A stretch of 64,000 bases of DNA from assembly GCF_036785885.1 (NCBI RefSeq), contig NC_092329.1, positions 6,386,001 to 6,450,000 on the forward strand, read 5' to 3'. This document shows positions 22,748 through 34,300 of the stretch, piece by piece. Position 1 is the stretch's first letter; each line of letters opens with the position of its first letter. The notes below the pieces were generated by a model. That model had not been told where the DNA came from, searched no databases, and saw nothing but the letters and a program-made list of their open reading frames with translations. The DNA is from Coffea arabica (taxonomy: Eukaryota > Streptophyta > Magnoliopsida > Gentianales > Rubiaceae). A program made the position numbers and the translations under genes.

Positions 22748-24628
22748 TTAAACGAAGGATCTAGAGGAATCAAAACCATGCTTCAAAACAGATCCCACAT
22801 CCCATTCAACATCTCCACAGGCCGTAAGCACTGTAGCAAAAATGTAGTCATCCAACTGAATGCCTTCAGCTTGCATCCGGTACATGAGCTTAAAAGCGTC
22901 TCTGCAGAGCCCATTTCTGGCATAAGCAATGATCATCGCCTTCCAAGAAACCAAATTTCGCTCTGGCATGCTATCAAAGACACGGATTGCCTCAGCGAGA
23001 TGTCCACACTTTGCATACATATGGATCAAAGCACTGCCTACAAATACATTAGAAGAAGCAGGAGTCTTATTTATACTAGAGTGAATCAGTTTCCCTTGTC
23101 TAATATCCTCCAACTGAGCGCATGCTTTCAGAGCTGATGAATAAGTAAAACAATTGGGATCCACACCCTCTCCCAACATCTCTTTCAAGTACTCAAGAGC
23201 TTCCTGCTCATGGCCAAGACGAGCACAGCCGGAAATCATGGAAGTCCATGAAACTACATCTCTTAAGGGCATGTCCTGGAGGACCTTAGATGCAGCTGAA
23301 TAATTGACACATCTACAGTACAGCCACACGAGGGCACTCCCTATAAAAATATTGCCTTGGACATGATTCCTGAAGACTTGTGCATGGACCTCCTTTCCCA
23401 TTTGTAAGGCCCCAAGTAAGCCACATGCCCTAAGAATGCTTACCATGGTCAAGTTATTTGCAGCTATCCTCCGTCTCTGCATCACCCTGAACTGTCTTAT
23501 GGCTTCTTCACCAAGCCCATTACGAGCATATCCTGCAATAAGAGATGTCCATGTCACCGTGTTCCTCTTCCTCATCCCATCAAACACCATCCTTGAATCC
23601 TCCATTTCTCCGCACTTTGCATACATATCCACAAGTGAAGTCCCCAAAAAAATATCCATTCTATACTGCCTCTTAACAATGGCCCCATGCAATTGCTTCC
23701 CCAATTTCAACCCCATTTCCTCCCCACAAGCATCCAAGACACTGCATACTGTATATTCATTTGGCTCGAATCCATCAGCTAACATCCTTGAAAACATCTG
23801 AAAAGCCTCCTCTCCTCTCCCATGCTGTGAACAGGCAGTAATAATAGTTGTCCAACAGACGACATCCCTCTTATTCATCCGGTTAAACACACGAAAAGCA
23901 TTTTCCAGTTCACCACCCTGCACATAAAAATACACTACAGCACTATCCAATATCAACCCACTAAAACAACCCTTTAGCATACGAGCATGTACTTGCTTGC
24001 CAAGTTCAAAGTCCAACCTTTTACAACATAAGTTCAGCACACAGACAAAAGTTTTGGAATTCCACGGGATCCCATTTTCAGCAAACTCCATAAAGTGCCT
24101 CGCAGCATCACTGAATAGCCCAAAAATTATATACCCATTAAGCATAGCTGTCCAAGAAACAACGTTTCTCTGCGACATTTTATCAAACACATTCCTAGCT
24201 TGAACCAACCTACCATGTTTTATATACTGGGAAATCAAATTATTGTAACAAAAAACTTCTAAATCGTTCACACACTTCAAAATACATGCGTGGATTTTCT
24301 TAATTTCTTTGGTGTTGCGAGAAGATTGAAGCCATTTGGCAGCTAAACGGAACTCAGGAACAACTAGCGAATGGTTAAAACAAGTGGCGCCGTTGTAGTC
24401 ATCTGGGCTTTCGGGGTCTGTCTGGAGTGTGCAGGAAGTGCGGTAATCGGATAAACAAGATGAGTTTTCGCCGGTAAAACGAGGGATGGTTATGTGGCTC
24501 TGTGTTCTTTGGAATTGCTTCGTGTACTTAGGTGCTTGGGCTGGATGAGCTCCAAAAAGGGTACGAGATTGAAGCTCAAAAACAGAAATTTGTGCTGAGG
24601 GAAATACTGGTGAGAACATGGCCCGCAA
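22748..24628 (-). CDS. PDM1: PPR protein, At4g18520-like (PDM1/SEL1)
   Basis: A 626-residue single-exon pentatricopeptide repeat protein. After about 100 residues of Ser/Thr/Gln-rich leader, likely a plastid transit peptide, PLS-type repeats run from about residue 100 to 600. Examples are VVSWTAMLNGY, DVVCWTTIITACSQHG, NTVTWTSLIAGYARNG, DVVSWTSMISGCARLG and NLVSWKAMIIAYARNG. There is no E or DYW tail. Length and the run ALIHMYAKCGHLAEAIRVFD fit Arabidopsis At4g18520 (about 617 residues), known as PDM1 or SEL1. That protein is reported to act in plastid RNA processing and editing with the plastid-encoded polymerase. The start is the first Met; Met4 is an alternative. Orthology is inferred from remembered similarity, not a search. 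Confidence 0.9.
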   Translation of the reverse strand: MRAMFSPVFPSAQISVFELQSRTLFGAHPAQAPKYTKQFQRTQSHITIPRFTGENSSCLSDYRTSCTLQTDPESPDDYNGATCFNHSLVVPEFRLAAKWLQSSRNTKEIKKIHACILKCVNDLEVFCYNNLISQYIKHGRLVQARNVFDKMSQRNVVSWTAMLNGYIIFGLFSDAARHFMEFAENGIPWNSKTFVCVLNLCCKRLDFELGKQVHARMLKGCFSGLILDSAVVYFYVQGGELENAFRVFNRMNKRDVVCWTTIITACSQHGRGEEAFQMFSRMLADGFEPNEYTVCSVLDACGEEMGLKLGKQLHGAIVKRQYRMDIFLGTSLVDMYAKCGEMEDSRMVFDGMRKRNTVTWTSLIAGYARNGLGEEAIRQFRVMQRRRIAANNLTMVSILRACGLLGALQMGKEVHAQVFRNHVQGNIFIGSALVWLYCRCVNYSAASKVLQDMPLRDVVSWTSMISGCARLGHEQEALEYLKEMLGEGVDPNCFTYSSALKACAQLEDIRQGKLIHSSINKTPASSNVFVGSALIHMYAKCGHLAEAIRVFDSMPERNLVSWKAMIIAYARNGLCRDAFKLMYRMQAEGIQLDDYIFATVLTACGDVEWDVGSVLKHGFDSSRSFV

Positions 24629-26068
24629 AGAAAATGGTTAGTTTCCCGCTGGAAATTCTGCTGCAAACTTTTCGCTATTTGCTCAGAAATGGAAGCGAGC
24701 CGGAAATGGTTAGTACTTGATTTTGGCTTACAACTCGCGCGCTTACATATACAGATTTCGCTTGTGTGACAAAAACAACTTTATCAGTCAAGAAGCCTCT
24801 ACACTATTATCAGACCAACTTTATATTTGTATAATTCATGACTACATTTTGAGTTTTTGCTTTAGATTTATATAATTAATGACTATATTTTGATTTTTTT
24901 GGTCGTGAGTACATTTTTTTTCGGAAGCAATAGATGTTATTATCATTAGATAATCACCTTTACAATTTGTGAGCAGAGGCTCTTAACATTCTATGCAAAA
25001 GGTTGTGATTAGATATGAACCAACAAAACAGTCAAAACACAAACTCTTGTCTGAGTCGCTTAAATTGCATCTAACTCATTTTTAAGGACTTTCACCCGGT
25101 AGGAAATTAGCTTTTGGCATGTCTAGCTAATGTAAAGTGACATTTGGATATTGTTAAAAGAATGTGTTTGGATAGAATATCATTTGAATTTTTTTTTTAG
25201 AATTATTCCAAATGATTTTTTGTGATTTAATGTATTTGAGAAAAAAGAATAATTTATAGATGAAAAGATGATTGAAAAATGCGTTTATGATGCAAAAAGA
25301 ATTAAAAAAAAAAGGGTTCTTCACTCATTTTGTAACCTAAAAATGGTGAAACAATAACAATTTGACTTCAATTTTACCTAAAAGAAAGAAAATTGACTTT
25401 TGCTTGGTCAGTTATATTATCTTTGGGAGGTGGGACAGAACAGAAGAGAGAAAATTTTGCAAGCAAAGAAGAGAAATATGCAAGTCGTTATTTTCTCACA
25501 TCTGAGAATTTTAAGAATATTATCTTCCTATTGGAAAGTTAACATAGATTTTCAAATACTTTAATTGTTTACGTATCCAATTTTCTTATAAGAAGATTAG
25601 ACTTAATGAAGGTAAACTCGACAACGATATTCTATTCTCCAACCTCTTCCGATTATCTAATGCACTACTAATCTCCAAAAATGGCAAAAAAAGAAAGGGT
25701 GGGGGTGGCAATAATACAGTTTCCTATCGAGCCAGACAGACACAAAACTGGTCATCAGAAAGTGAAGCAACAGTATGTTCAAAATACTTTCACAAAATTG
25801 GTAATGAAATGTAGCATAGTCATATACATTACACAATGATGGTACAGAAAGAATAAGATTGGGAGCAAGAGAGCCCCATGTAGAAAAAGGGTATGGGACG
25901 AACATGCTCAACTATACCATGTAAGTAGTCTCTTCACACTGGCAAAGCTGAGGACGACGTTTCAACTGGGCACACACATCTTTACACGAAAACTTTTACA
26001 TGCCAATCTAAACTGCATATTTTTGCACAAAGTTCTTGGCAGAAATTGATCTTCCAGCAGACTTTTCA
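24629..26068. other. intergenic, PPR gene to TRM9-like gene
   Basis: It contains the upstream region of the PPR gene and the 3' region of the TRM9-like gene. A degraded MITE of the GTTTGGATAG type lies near 25150-25310. No further gene is supported. Confidence 0.45.
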
Positions 26069-28132
26069 TCATGATATTTTCTCAAGAATAATGCACCAAT
26101 TTGATTTATCAAAAAATCTATCAACAACAACTGCATTGCCTATACCAGACACCAATCTGCAGCAAGAACAAATGGCACAAGAAGAGGCACAATCAATTAA
26201 GAATGCTGCCTAGATGTAAAAACACGACAAACTACACAGATAACATGATTCTTCTTTATTTTTCGCAAAAAAATTTGACAGTTAAGTTTCATGGTGGAAT
26301 GGGTTTTAAGCAAAACTTCATTGTATGTTTAGGTTGGATGTACCATTCATCTTGTATAGCAAAAAGATAATAAAAAACAAACAGCATTTACAAAATCATG
26401 TAACCAAAAGACAGAATTGATGAAAAACTAATATAGCAAAGGCAAAGAGTTCCAGGTAGGCAGCAACGGCATGTACATATAGTCACTGTTCCTTGATAGA
26501 TACACAAACAAGATGACCATGTTGAAACTCCAAAAGTTTGGACTTCATTGAATTGTGTATGAAAGGCGTCATTTACATTTCTTCCTTCTTATTGGAGCCA
26601 ACAGCAAGAGAAATTATGACACAGAATAGGATGAAGCACTGAAAGTTAGTCAACTTCTCCACAAAGAGTGTTTATATTTTTATAGTACCAAATGATGATT
26701 GTGGAATGCACTCTGTGACATACACACACTATCCTTCCAAAACCTAACAAATGCACCCAAAATGTCGATCATCTAAAGGACTTAGAAAATGCAGAAAATT
26801 TATAATGAATGTACACCCATTAAACCCACTAAATTCTGCAAATAACCCATCCCATGTTAGCACCATTTGAAGCAACTGCATATTGAACATAAGAGAAATA
26901 TAAGATAAAACAAATGTCAATAGTTATCAAGCTTGCAGCTGGTATTCATGGATATCAGGGAACACATTAAAGCTCTTGGATACAAGGAAACATGTATAGT
27001 ACTTATACGATCCAGGGAGTAAAGGCAGAAATGCTTACTTTTCAAGTTCACCTTCACTGAAAACATGGTAATATCTGTTGTAAACCACTGCACCCTTCTT
27101 ATCATCCTTCTTTGCGAGACCAATCGCAACAGCATTAGCAGAAGCTCCACTTACTTCAGCTCGATGATAAGGCAAGTGCCATGGAACAAAAAATTCCTGC
27201 TGGTCTTCACAACCTTTTTTAGTTTCTGAAGCCAATGAAAGATCTGCAGCCTGAGAATTCATGTGCAAATGCCTTAATTGAAGTGATCTCAAATCAGTAG
27301 ATGTATCCATAAATTCTTTTAACTGCTCTCTTGAACCATTTTCCTCAGCTTCCGGTATACTCTCCAGAGTTAAAGGGGATGAAGGGCTTCGAACACGAGG
27401 ACTACCTGGCCCTACCCACTCCTCCAAATATTTCTGAGTAAGTGGAGTCCACTTGTTTAATAGTGCTCCATCCTCTTGTTCCCTAGCCCAAACTGTTATC
27501 AAAACAAATCCACCCTTCTTCACAACACGGATTAATTCATCTACAGCTTTTCTCCTTCTCCTTTCAGTGCTAAGGTGATGTAAGACAGCAATGGAGATTG
27601 CTGCATCACCATAACCAGTCCGATATGGAAGATTGACAGCATCAGCAACCAAGACTTCGTGCCCTCTATCCGCACAAATCTTGATAAGGGGTGCACTTAT
27701 ATCACAGCCAATAAAATAGCAATTGGGATTAAGCCCTAAGTATTTTCCATTTCCACATCCAGCATCCAAGACAAGGGATCCAGGAACCAAAGAATTCAGA
27801 AAAGCTGAAACTTTTGGCCACTTGGCAAACCGAGTAGAACTAAAATGGGGAGCAATTGCATCATAAACACGATGAACATACTTCTTTTCGATTTCTGGTG
27901 TTGATTGTACAACTGAAGAAGGAGACCTTAGGCTGGCACCAACCTTGACAGGTGGTAAAGCAGGAGAACCTCCACCGGCTAAAGCAGACCCACTAGAGCC
28001 TTTGTCACTAGAGACTTCTTTCATATCACTAGAACTTCTCAAACTACAGAAACTACTTCGTATGACAGAAGAATGCCCAAAACCCCTCTTGAAATAAAAC
28101 CTACTAGCACTTGCAATGCCCAATACCATCAA
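26069..28132 (-). CDS. TRM9: TRM9-like tRNA wobble-uridine methyltransferase
   Basis: Two coding exons, 28132-27039 and 26156-26069, joined across an intron with GTAAGC donor and TTGCTGCAG acceptor, give 393 residues. The second exon adds the usual Trm9/ALKBH8 end, with VVDRFFDKSNWCIIL. SAM motif I is LDAGCGNGKY at about residue 122, with GCDIS after it and the segment IAVLHHLSTERRR. The family methylates 5-carboxymethyluridine at tRNA position 34 with a TRM112 partner; the Arabidopsis homologue is At1g36310. The first 35 residues are rich in Arg, Ser and Phe and lack acids, like an organelle targeting peptide. Met37 could give a cytosolic form. A TTTCTGCAG just upstream of the start suggests an intron in the 5' leader. 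Confidence 0.92.
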
Positions 28133-29136
28133 TTTGTACCATGACGCTCACCAATCATCTGCAGAAATCCCAAAACTCTATACCAATCAAACTATGCAAG
28201 TTAAGGTAATTTATGGATTTCAGACAAAGTTAATTCATTCAAAAAGTTAATTACAGAACAATAGCTACAAATAAACAAATCAAAGCAAGATGTCCAACAG
28301 CTATATGCGGGCATACACAAATCAAAACGTACAAATTTATTCGAAAAAAAAAACACGTGAATATCAATGAGAATATGATCAATTGATCATAATACAAAAA
28401 AAAAGAAACAAAAAAAGCAATGGAGTGATGATAACGATACCTACCTACAGGAGAAGTGGTGGGTTGAATGAGAAGAGGGAGCTCAACCGGAAGGGTGGAG
28501 GAGTCAAAATCAGAATGATTAGGGTTTTAAGTCCTGTCTGCTTGCCGGTTGCCAGCGTAATGGCCTACAAATTTGGTTTTAGAAATTTAAATACTGTAGT
28601 AGTGTCTACTGGTATTTTGCCTCGCGTAATTAGCATATTCTTGGTTTTATTTATTTGAGTTAATCTTCTCATATTTCAGGACTTATTGGATGTTATCCAG
28701 TTTGTTTGAATTGTGATTTTCTAACAAAAAATTTTTTTTTTTTACTATTATCGTGAATATATTTTTTAATTATTTTTATTTCATATATATATATATATAT
28801 ATGGTATATTCTTCTACACAAATTTTAAAAAATAATAATTTAAATGGGATTTAAAAATTTTTTTTTTGATATGCACGATTCAAAGTTTATTCTGTTACAA
28901 GTTTTTGTTTTGGTGGCATTTACCTTTCTTTTATTATAGTTCCATTCACATTCTTAATCAAATAGAGAATGTCGGCTGCCGAAAGTTCTATGTCGTGATC
29001 CCAAACATGAAACATCCGCCCAATTTTTTTTTTCACTTTCTTTTCGTCCTTTGGTAAAGCACAAAGGACGGGAACATTTTTTAGACCGGAAAGAGGACAA
29101 GAAAGTTTTCAAGATGATGATCAGCAACTTCTATCA
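28133..29136. other. upstream region of TRM9-like gene
   Basis: The 5' leader and promoter of the TRM9-like gene occupy roughly 28133-28560. A GTTTGAATTG-type MITE lies at 28697-28852 with an AT microsatellite at about 28780-28802. No other gene is visible. Confidence 0.5.
28697..28852. mobile_element. GTTTGGATTG-type MITE copy with AT repeat
   Basis: Begins AGTTTGTTTGAATTGTGATT and ends AATAATAATTTAAATGGG. The core phrase TCGTGAATATATTTTTTAATT matches other copies except for an expanded AT repeat. The ends are decayed. Confidence 0.55.
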
Positions 29137-29144
29137 TATTTGAC

Positions 29145-29604
29145 TAGGGATGTACTCGGGGGTAGTTAAGTCCCTGGGAGGCTCCAAAAGATATCGGCTT
29201 TTGGAGTTCTCCTGAAATTAGGTTTATCTGTCAAAGTTTTCATTTCTCGAAAAAAAAGACTAGGGATGTACTCGAGCTCGACTCGAGTTCGATCGAGCCT
29301 AAAATTCGCAACTCGAGCCTTGACTCGAGAAAATTCTTTTAAATTCGAGACTCGACTTGATAAATGTACACTTGTAAATTCAGTATAAATTATATCCATA
29401 ACGGTCATTTTATAATTATAATACATACATATACGAGTAGCTCGTCGAGCCACAAGCCACAAATTCTTGACTCGAACTCGACTCGAAAGTATATTCAAGT
29501 AGTTCGAGACTCGGCTCGAACTCGATTTGACCGAATTCAAGCCAAGTCATTGATCGAGCTACTCGCGAGCTACTCAATAGTGGCTCAGCTCGCTTACATC
29601 CCTA
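29145..29604. mobile_element. hAT-type non-autonomous element
   Basis: Begins TAGGGATGTACTCG and ends GCTCGCTTACATCCCTA. It is flanked on both sides by TATTTGAC (29137-29144 and 29605-29612), a perfect 8-bp duplication typical of hAT insertions. The interior is a run of CTCGA/TCGAG repeats. It is interrupted near its left end by a short poly-A retroposon at 29159-29257. A second copy of the left end appears near 56537. Confidence 0.88.
29159..29257 (+). mobile_element. short poly-A retroposon nested in hAT element
   Basis: A 99-bp sequence starting GGGGTAGTTAAGTCCC and ending CATTTCTCGAAAAAAA. It is flanked by an exact 17-bp direct repeat GACTAGGGATGTACTCG (29142-29158 and 29258-29274), which includes the first bases of the hAT element. 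Long duplication plus A tail indicate retroposition into the element. It is too short to class as SINE or LINE with confidence. Confidence 0.8.
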
Positions 29605-30116
29605 TATTTGACGTTCATATTTCATCGTTCAGCGTCATGAGAATGGTTAAATGAATGCACACTAAGGTTCAAACTTGCCTATTTACCAATGCAAATTCGG
29701 CCAACAAACACTCGAGATAGATTAGTATGCATTACCTTGTTCTAGAAAAACAAATAGACGATCAAACCATTTTTAATCACTTAGGTATTTAATGTCTTTG
29801 CCAAAAAAGAAACATACCGTTTTGAGTTTTCAAGTCCACACAAATAAAAACAAGATGAAGGTACCTAGAATTGTATATATTGACAAACAATTGAATAGAT
29901 TCGATGATTCAAATTTTATCACACCATCTTACCAATTCAAGAATTGATGGTGTGACAAAATTTGAGCCGTATGGTTTACAAGATTAGGTTTACCCAAGAT
30001 TTTGCCCGTATCGATTATCTTCAGTCGGAGCAAAGGCCATCTGGTGAGCCTTGAGGTCATTAACACAGCCAGAGCGAACGTTGTCATGTCCAGTATAGGG
30101 CCTTGTTAGGTCTAAG

Positions 30117-30941
30117 TAGAGGTGTCAAAATGGGTGACTTGAACGGATTTGGATTAATTAAAATATGTAATGGGTATAAATGACTCATTTATACCCATTT
30201 AATTAGATGGGTATAAATGGGTAAGTCAAAAAATGAATTGGATAACCCAATTATCCATTTATAATCCATTTATTTTAACTTTTTGTAAACTTATTTAAAT
30301 TCATTTTTGCAAACTAAGTTATCAATTTATACCACCCTTTGCACCCATCATTAGTTTTAAATATTTACTTATAATGTTCAATAAGCCTAATTACCAATTT
30401 TTTTCCCATCCATACTCTATATCGCAAAATCACATACTATTCAATAATTGAATAATAAGAATATAAAATTTTGAACTAAATACTATAAAAGTTAACATAA
30501 AAACTTAATCCAAAAATTTTGAACCCCTAACATTTTTTCGTGTGTAAATTTAAATTTTCATTTTGGAAAGATAGGAAAAGAGGCTACTTATCATAAATTG
30601 GTAATGCTGAAAAATGAGCAGGTTAACAAATTAAGAGAAAATAAAATGATAAGATAAAACCAATAAATAAAAATAATAATGAAATAAAAATAGTTAACAT
30701 CATAACAAAATGAAAAATCTGAAAAAAAAAAATGAGTGAGGGAAGAGAGAAGACTTGGGAGAAGACAAATTCTAAATGAGTTAATTGGATTTGATGAGTT
30801 ACCCAATAATACCCATTTAAAAGATAGGTATTATTGGATAACCCATTTATATCCATATGCAAAAATTTAAGATATCCATACTCATCTATTCATGGACGGA
30901 TATAGATAAATTTAATTAAATGGATTGGTTTGCCACCTATA
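30117..30941. mobile_element. hAT-type element, TAGAGGTG family
   Basis: An 825-bp element beginning TAGAGGTGTCAAAATGGG and ending GGTTTGCCACCTATA. It is flanked by GGTCTAAG on both sides (30109-30116 and 30942-30949), a perfect 8-bp target duplication. The interior is built from many ATGGGTATAAATGG-type repeats in both orientations. No transposase is encoded. Confidence 0.85.
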
Positions 30942-31352
30942 GGTCTAAGAAAGAAAGATGACTACAATGAGACTAACAAATCCGCAGTCACACTTCAAAG
31001 CCCGTAGCTCACTGTTCTTTCAAAGCTCAAACCCCTATGAAAGAAGTGTAAAAACACCAGAAGCAGAGAGATTGGTTATCAACTCAGAAGAAATAGGAAT
31101 TAGAACTTTTTTAAGTGCAGAAGAAATAAGAAAATGGGAAGCTAATTTTGGTACCTGATCCTCTTATCAGAACTATTGTATGTGGTGTTTCCACAAATGA
31201 AAGTCATGTATATATTGCGTTCCTCATGGCCTAGTATCAGTAACCAAATCCATGAGCCAGTCAAAAACAAATGGCGACTCAAAGCAACCAAAGTTACAAG
31301 GACTAGAGTACTAGACTAGTATACATTTAATTGGCATTGATGCTAAGATAAA

Positions 31353-34300
31353 CTAATGGTTCAGACCCCAGTCATACGGCTGGTAAACTAATTTCAGTTG
31401 AGTACTGGAAAGCAACTCCAACAATGTCTGAGACTGCTCCGGCTCCAAATAGTTTGCACCATGCTTCAGCACCTCAACTTCAGTCTTCCCAAAATCAGAA
31501 CTATACCTGCATGTTGCCATATGAGATAGCTTTATTCTAGACTCTTGAGTAGAAAGCATGGCAGTACCAGATAAACTTTTAAACTAGTCAACTGAACAAG
31601 CCAATTAATCACTACATCATGCATGTACTCGGATAGTTGTGGTCAAAGCAAGAAAAAAAGAAACAAATTGTAGTACTGAAACAGAAAAACAACTACATAC
31701 CATCTAAATATCTTGCTTATATACAGAGTCTTGGCATCTAAGTCAACAATGAGTCCTCCACTCCTTATAAAATTATGGGCAGCTTCCATCAACTGTTTAT
31801 CAATGTCCCCAGGTGAATAGCAGCGAAGAGCTGGCCCAGATCGAGTACCATAAACCAAAGCAAAATGGACAAGAGGCTCTGGGTAAGGCAGAATCATCTG
31901 ATAAAAGAAAAAAAAATGATTACTCAAATTGACAAGTCTATAAAATCCATGACTGGAATGAAGTTATGTGCATAGAGTTCATAAGAAATAAAATAAGTTG
32001 AGGATGCAAAGGACAATTAACAAGCATGACTAGCACGTTAAATCTCCTAAATTCAGTCTTAAAGCTACAGAAATTTTGTTAGGCAAAGTCGATTTGCCAT
32101 ATATAACCAGTTCTAATTTGCCTAGACTTGAACTTCCAAAAAATGGACAGAGGTTGTTGCTCAGAAGAACTAGTTTAGAATGAAATTTTCAGGAACAGAC
32201 ATGGTTGTTGCTTGGCTTAAAGCTCCATCAAACAACAAAAGTCTCTTCCTGTTAAGGGACCAAACAGCTAATTCCTTAATGCCTTAATGATCACGATCTT
32301 CAACAGTAAGTTCTTGACAATGGAAAAGAATGTCAAAAATAGAGAGTAACTTACCTTAATACGCTTATCTTTGATTCCAAATGGCTTAGTCAGATTATAA
32401 GGTGGCCTCTGATTGGATCTTAAAATGCCATTATAGAGAGCTGAGAGTGAATATGTACAGCCCCCAATGACATATTTGAAATCTCCAAACAATTTTCTTC
32501 TCTCAAGTGGCCCAGAAGGATGACCCCACACCAGTATCGCATGAATGGCCATCATATTATAGAGGTTAATAAAAAATGAAAGCTTCTCCTCCCTTGGCAT
32601 ATCATGTAATTCCACTCTTTGAAGCTCCTCAATTATCCTCAAGTACCTAGCAGGTGTGTGCTTTTAGCAGTCAAGGCCAAGGTTTACTTCAGGCCAATAG
32701 AAGATAAATATTCAAATTATGCAGCAAATCCAAGGGTGCCAACAAACCTTGCAAATTCCTCACTCCCATGGATGCTCCTATAATCAACATGCTTCCGATC
32801 TTCTGAAGTGTAAGCTTCTAAGATAGCATAAAACAAAAATCGCAACCTTGATGAAATTTCAATTATGGGCTTTGGCTTGGCTTCAATTACACCCCTTGGT
32901 ATATTCTGGCATTGGGATACAAGGGGGTCATCATCAAGGAAACGGTACAAGTGACTGCCATCTTCAAACACGTTCTCACTGGGCAAGCACATTATAACAA
33001 ATCTATAATATGCCATGGGGAGGAAGCTCAAATACAGAAAACATCAAAACAGTTTAGATAACTCACTCGAGAACATGCTGAAAGAAGAGTTTGCTTGCAA
33101 GCTTCCGACCAAATTCAACAGCCTACTTATAGCACCAGAAAATGGAAAATTAGTGGGTAACAAGATTTAAATCGGAAAGTGCAAGAAAATACACAATTAT
33201 ACTTCCTTTTTTTATCCTTATCTAAGTTCCTCAGCTCTTTTTCTTTCTTTTTTTTTCCCACAATCTAGAAAACAGAGATGAAAACTAGAAGTGCAAATTC
33301 AATAAAATTACAGCCAAGTCTTTTATGACCTAACACTTATTAGCTAAAACTTAAAGCCAAAACAATGAGTAAATTACATGGTGAAAAGTAAAGCTTGATG
33401 TTAAATATAATGAGAAGCAAAAAGAAAATCCAAAAGAAAGTCAAAGCTTGTATTCAAATTATTGCAAGAGCTAAGTAGTGATAGATATGAAATAGCCTTA
33501 TTCCGAACATGTGTCTCCTACCCTCTATAGTGTATTTGCACTGTGGAGGCTATTTGACCAACCATTTATAAAATCTCCAGAATGTTAGTCCCACTGATCA
33601 CAATATCTTTGAAGAAGGAAAAACAGTGCCTTGGTGTTGCAGATATGTGGACAAGAATTTTAACATAGAGAACTTAATCTGCAAAACACTTGAACTTGGC
33701 TCGTTGAGAAAGCCATTGATAGTTATAGGCATGAAATTCAAAATGTTGCAACAATACAATTTTCTATATAAGAAAAACTTAAGCCTAAGGATTTATGTCA
33801 AAGCCATATGACAGACATTAAAAGCATGATACAGTTTCCAGGATTGAGAACTTAATAAAGCCATGCACTCTTCAGAACAAGGCCAAAATTTAGAAACAAT
33901 GAGTGTGTTTGGATGGTAAATTACTTGTGATAAGTTTTTTTTTTAAATACTGTAGCACTTTTTGATGTGATGTATGTGAGATAAAATGTGGGTGAAGAAT
34001 GTATTTATGATGCAAGCAAATAAATTTGTGCAAATAATCCACTATCCAAATGAACACAATATTTTCTCTAAAATGATGATGGAACCATTAAATCGATTAA
34101 TGTTTGCAGCAGAAGATAGTATCATAAAGCATTAAGTGCAAAAAACCACGAAGTCAATACAAAGTTTATAGCATGATCAACCAGTGGATATGCTTGGCAA
34201 AGGTAAAATGAAAAAGTAACTTACCTCTTCCCTTTCCAAGTATTGATCTTCTGACAAAAAATCCACAGCTTCTAAACCAAGAAAACAGTTAGTGAAACGG

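Noticed and set aside
22730-23137. 135-codon plus-strand frame
   Set aside because: It is antisense to the PPR coding sequence, whose conserved motifs explain the open frame.
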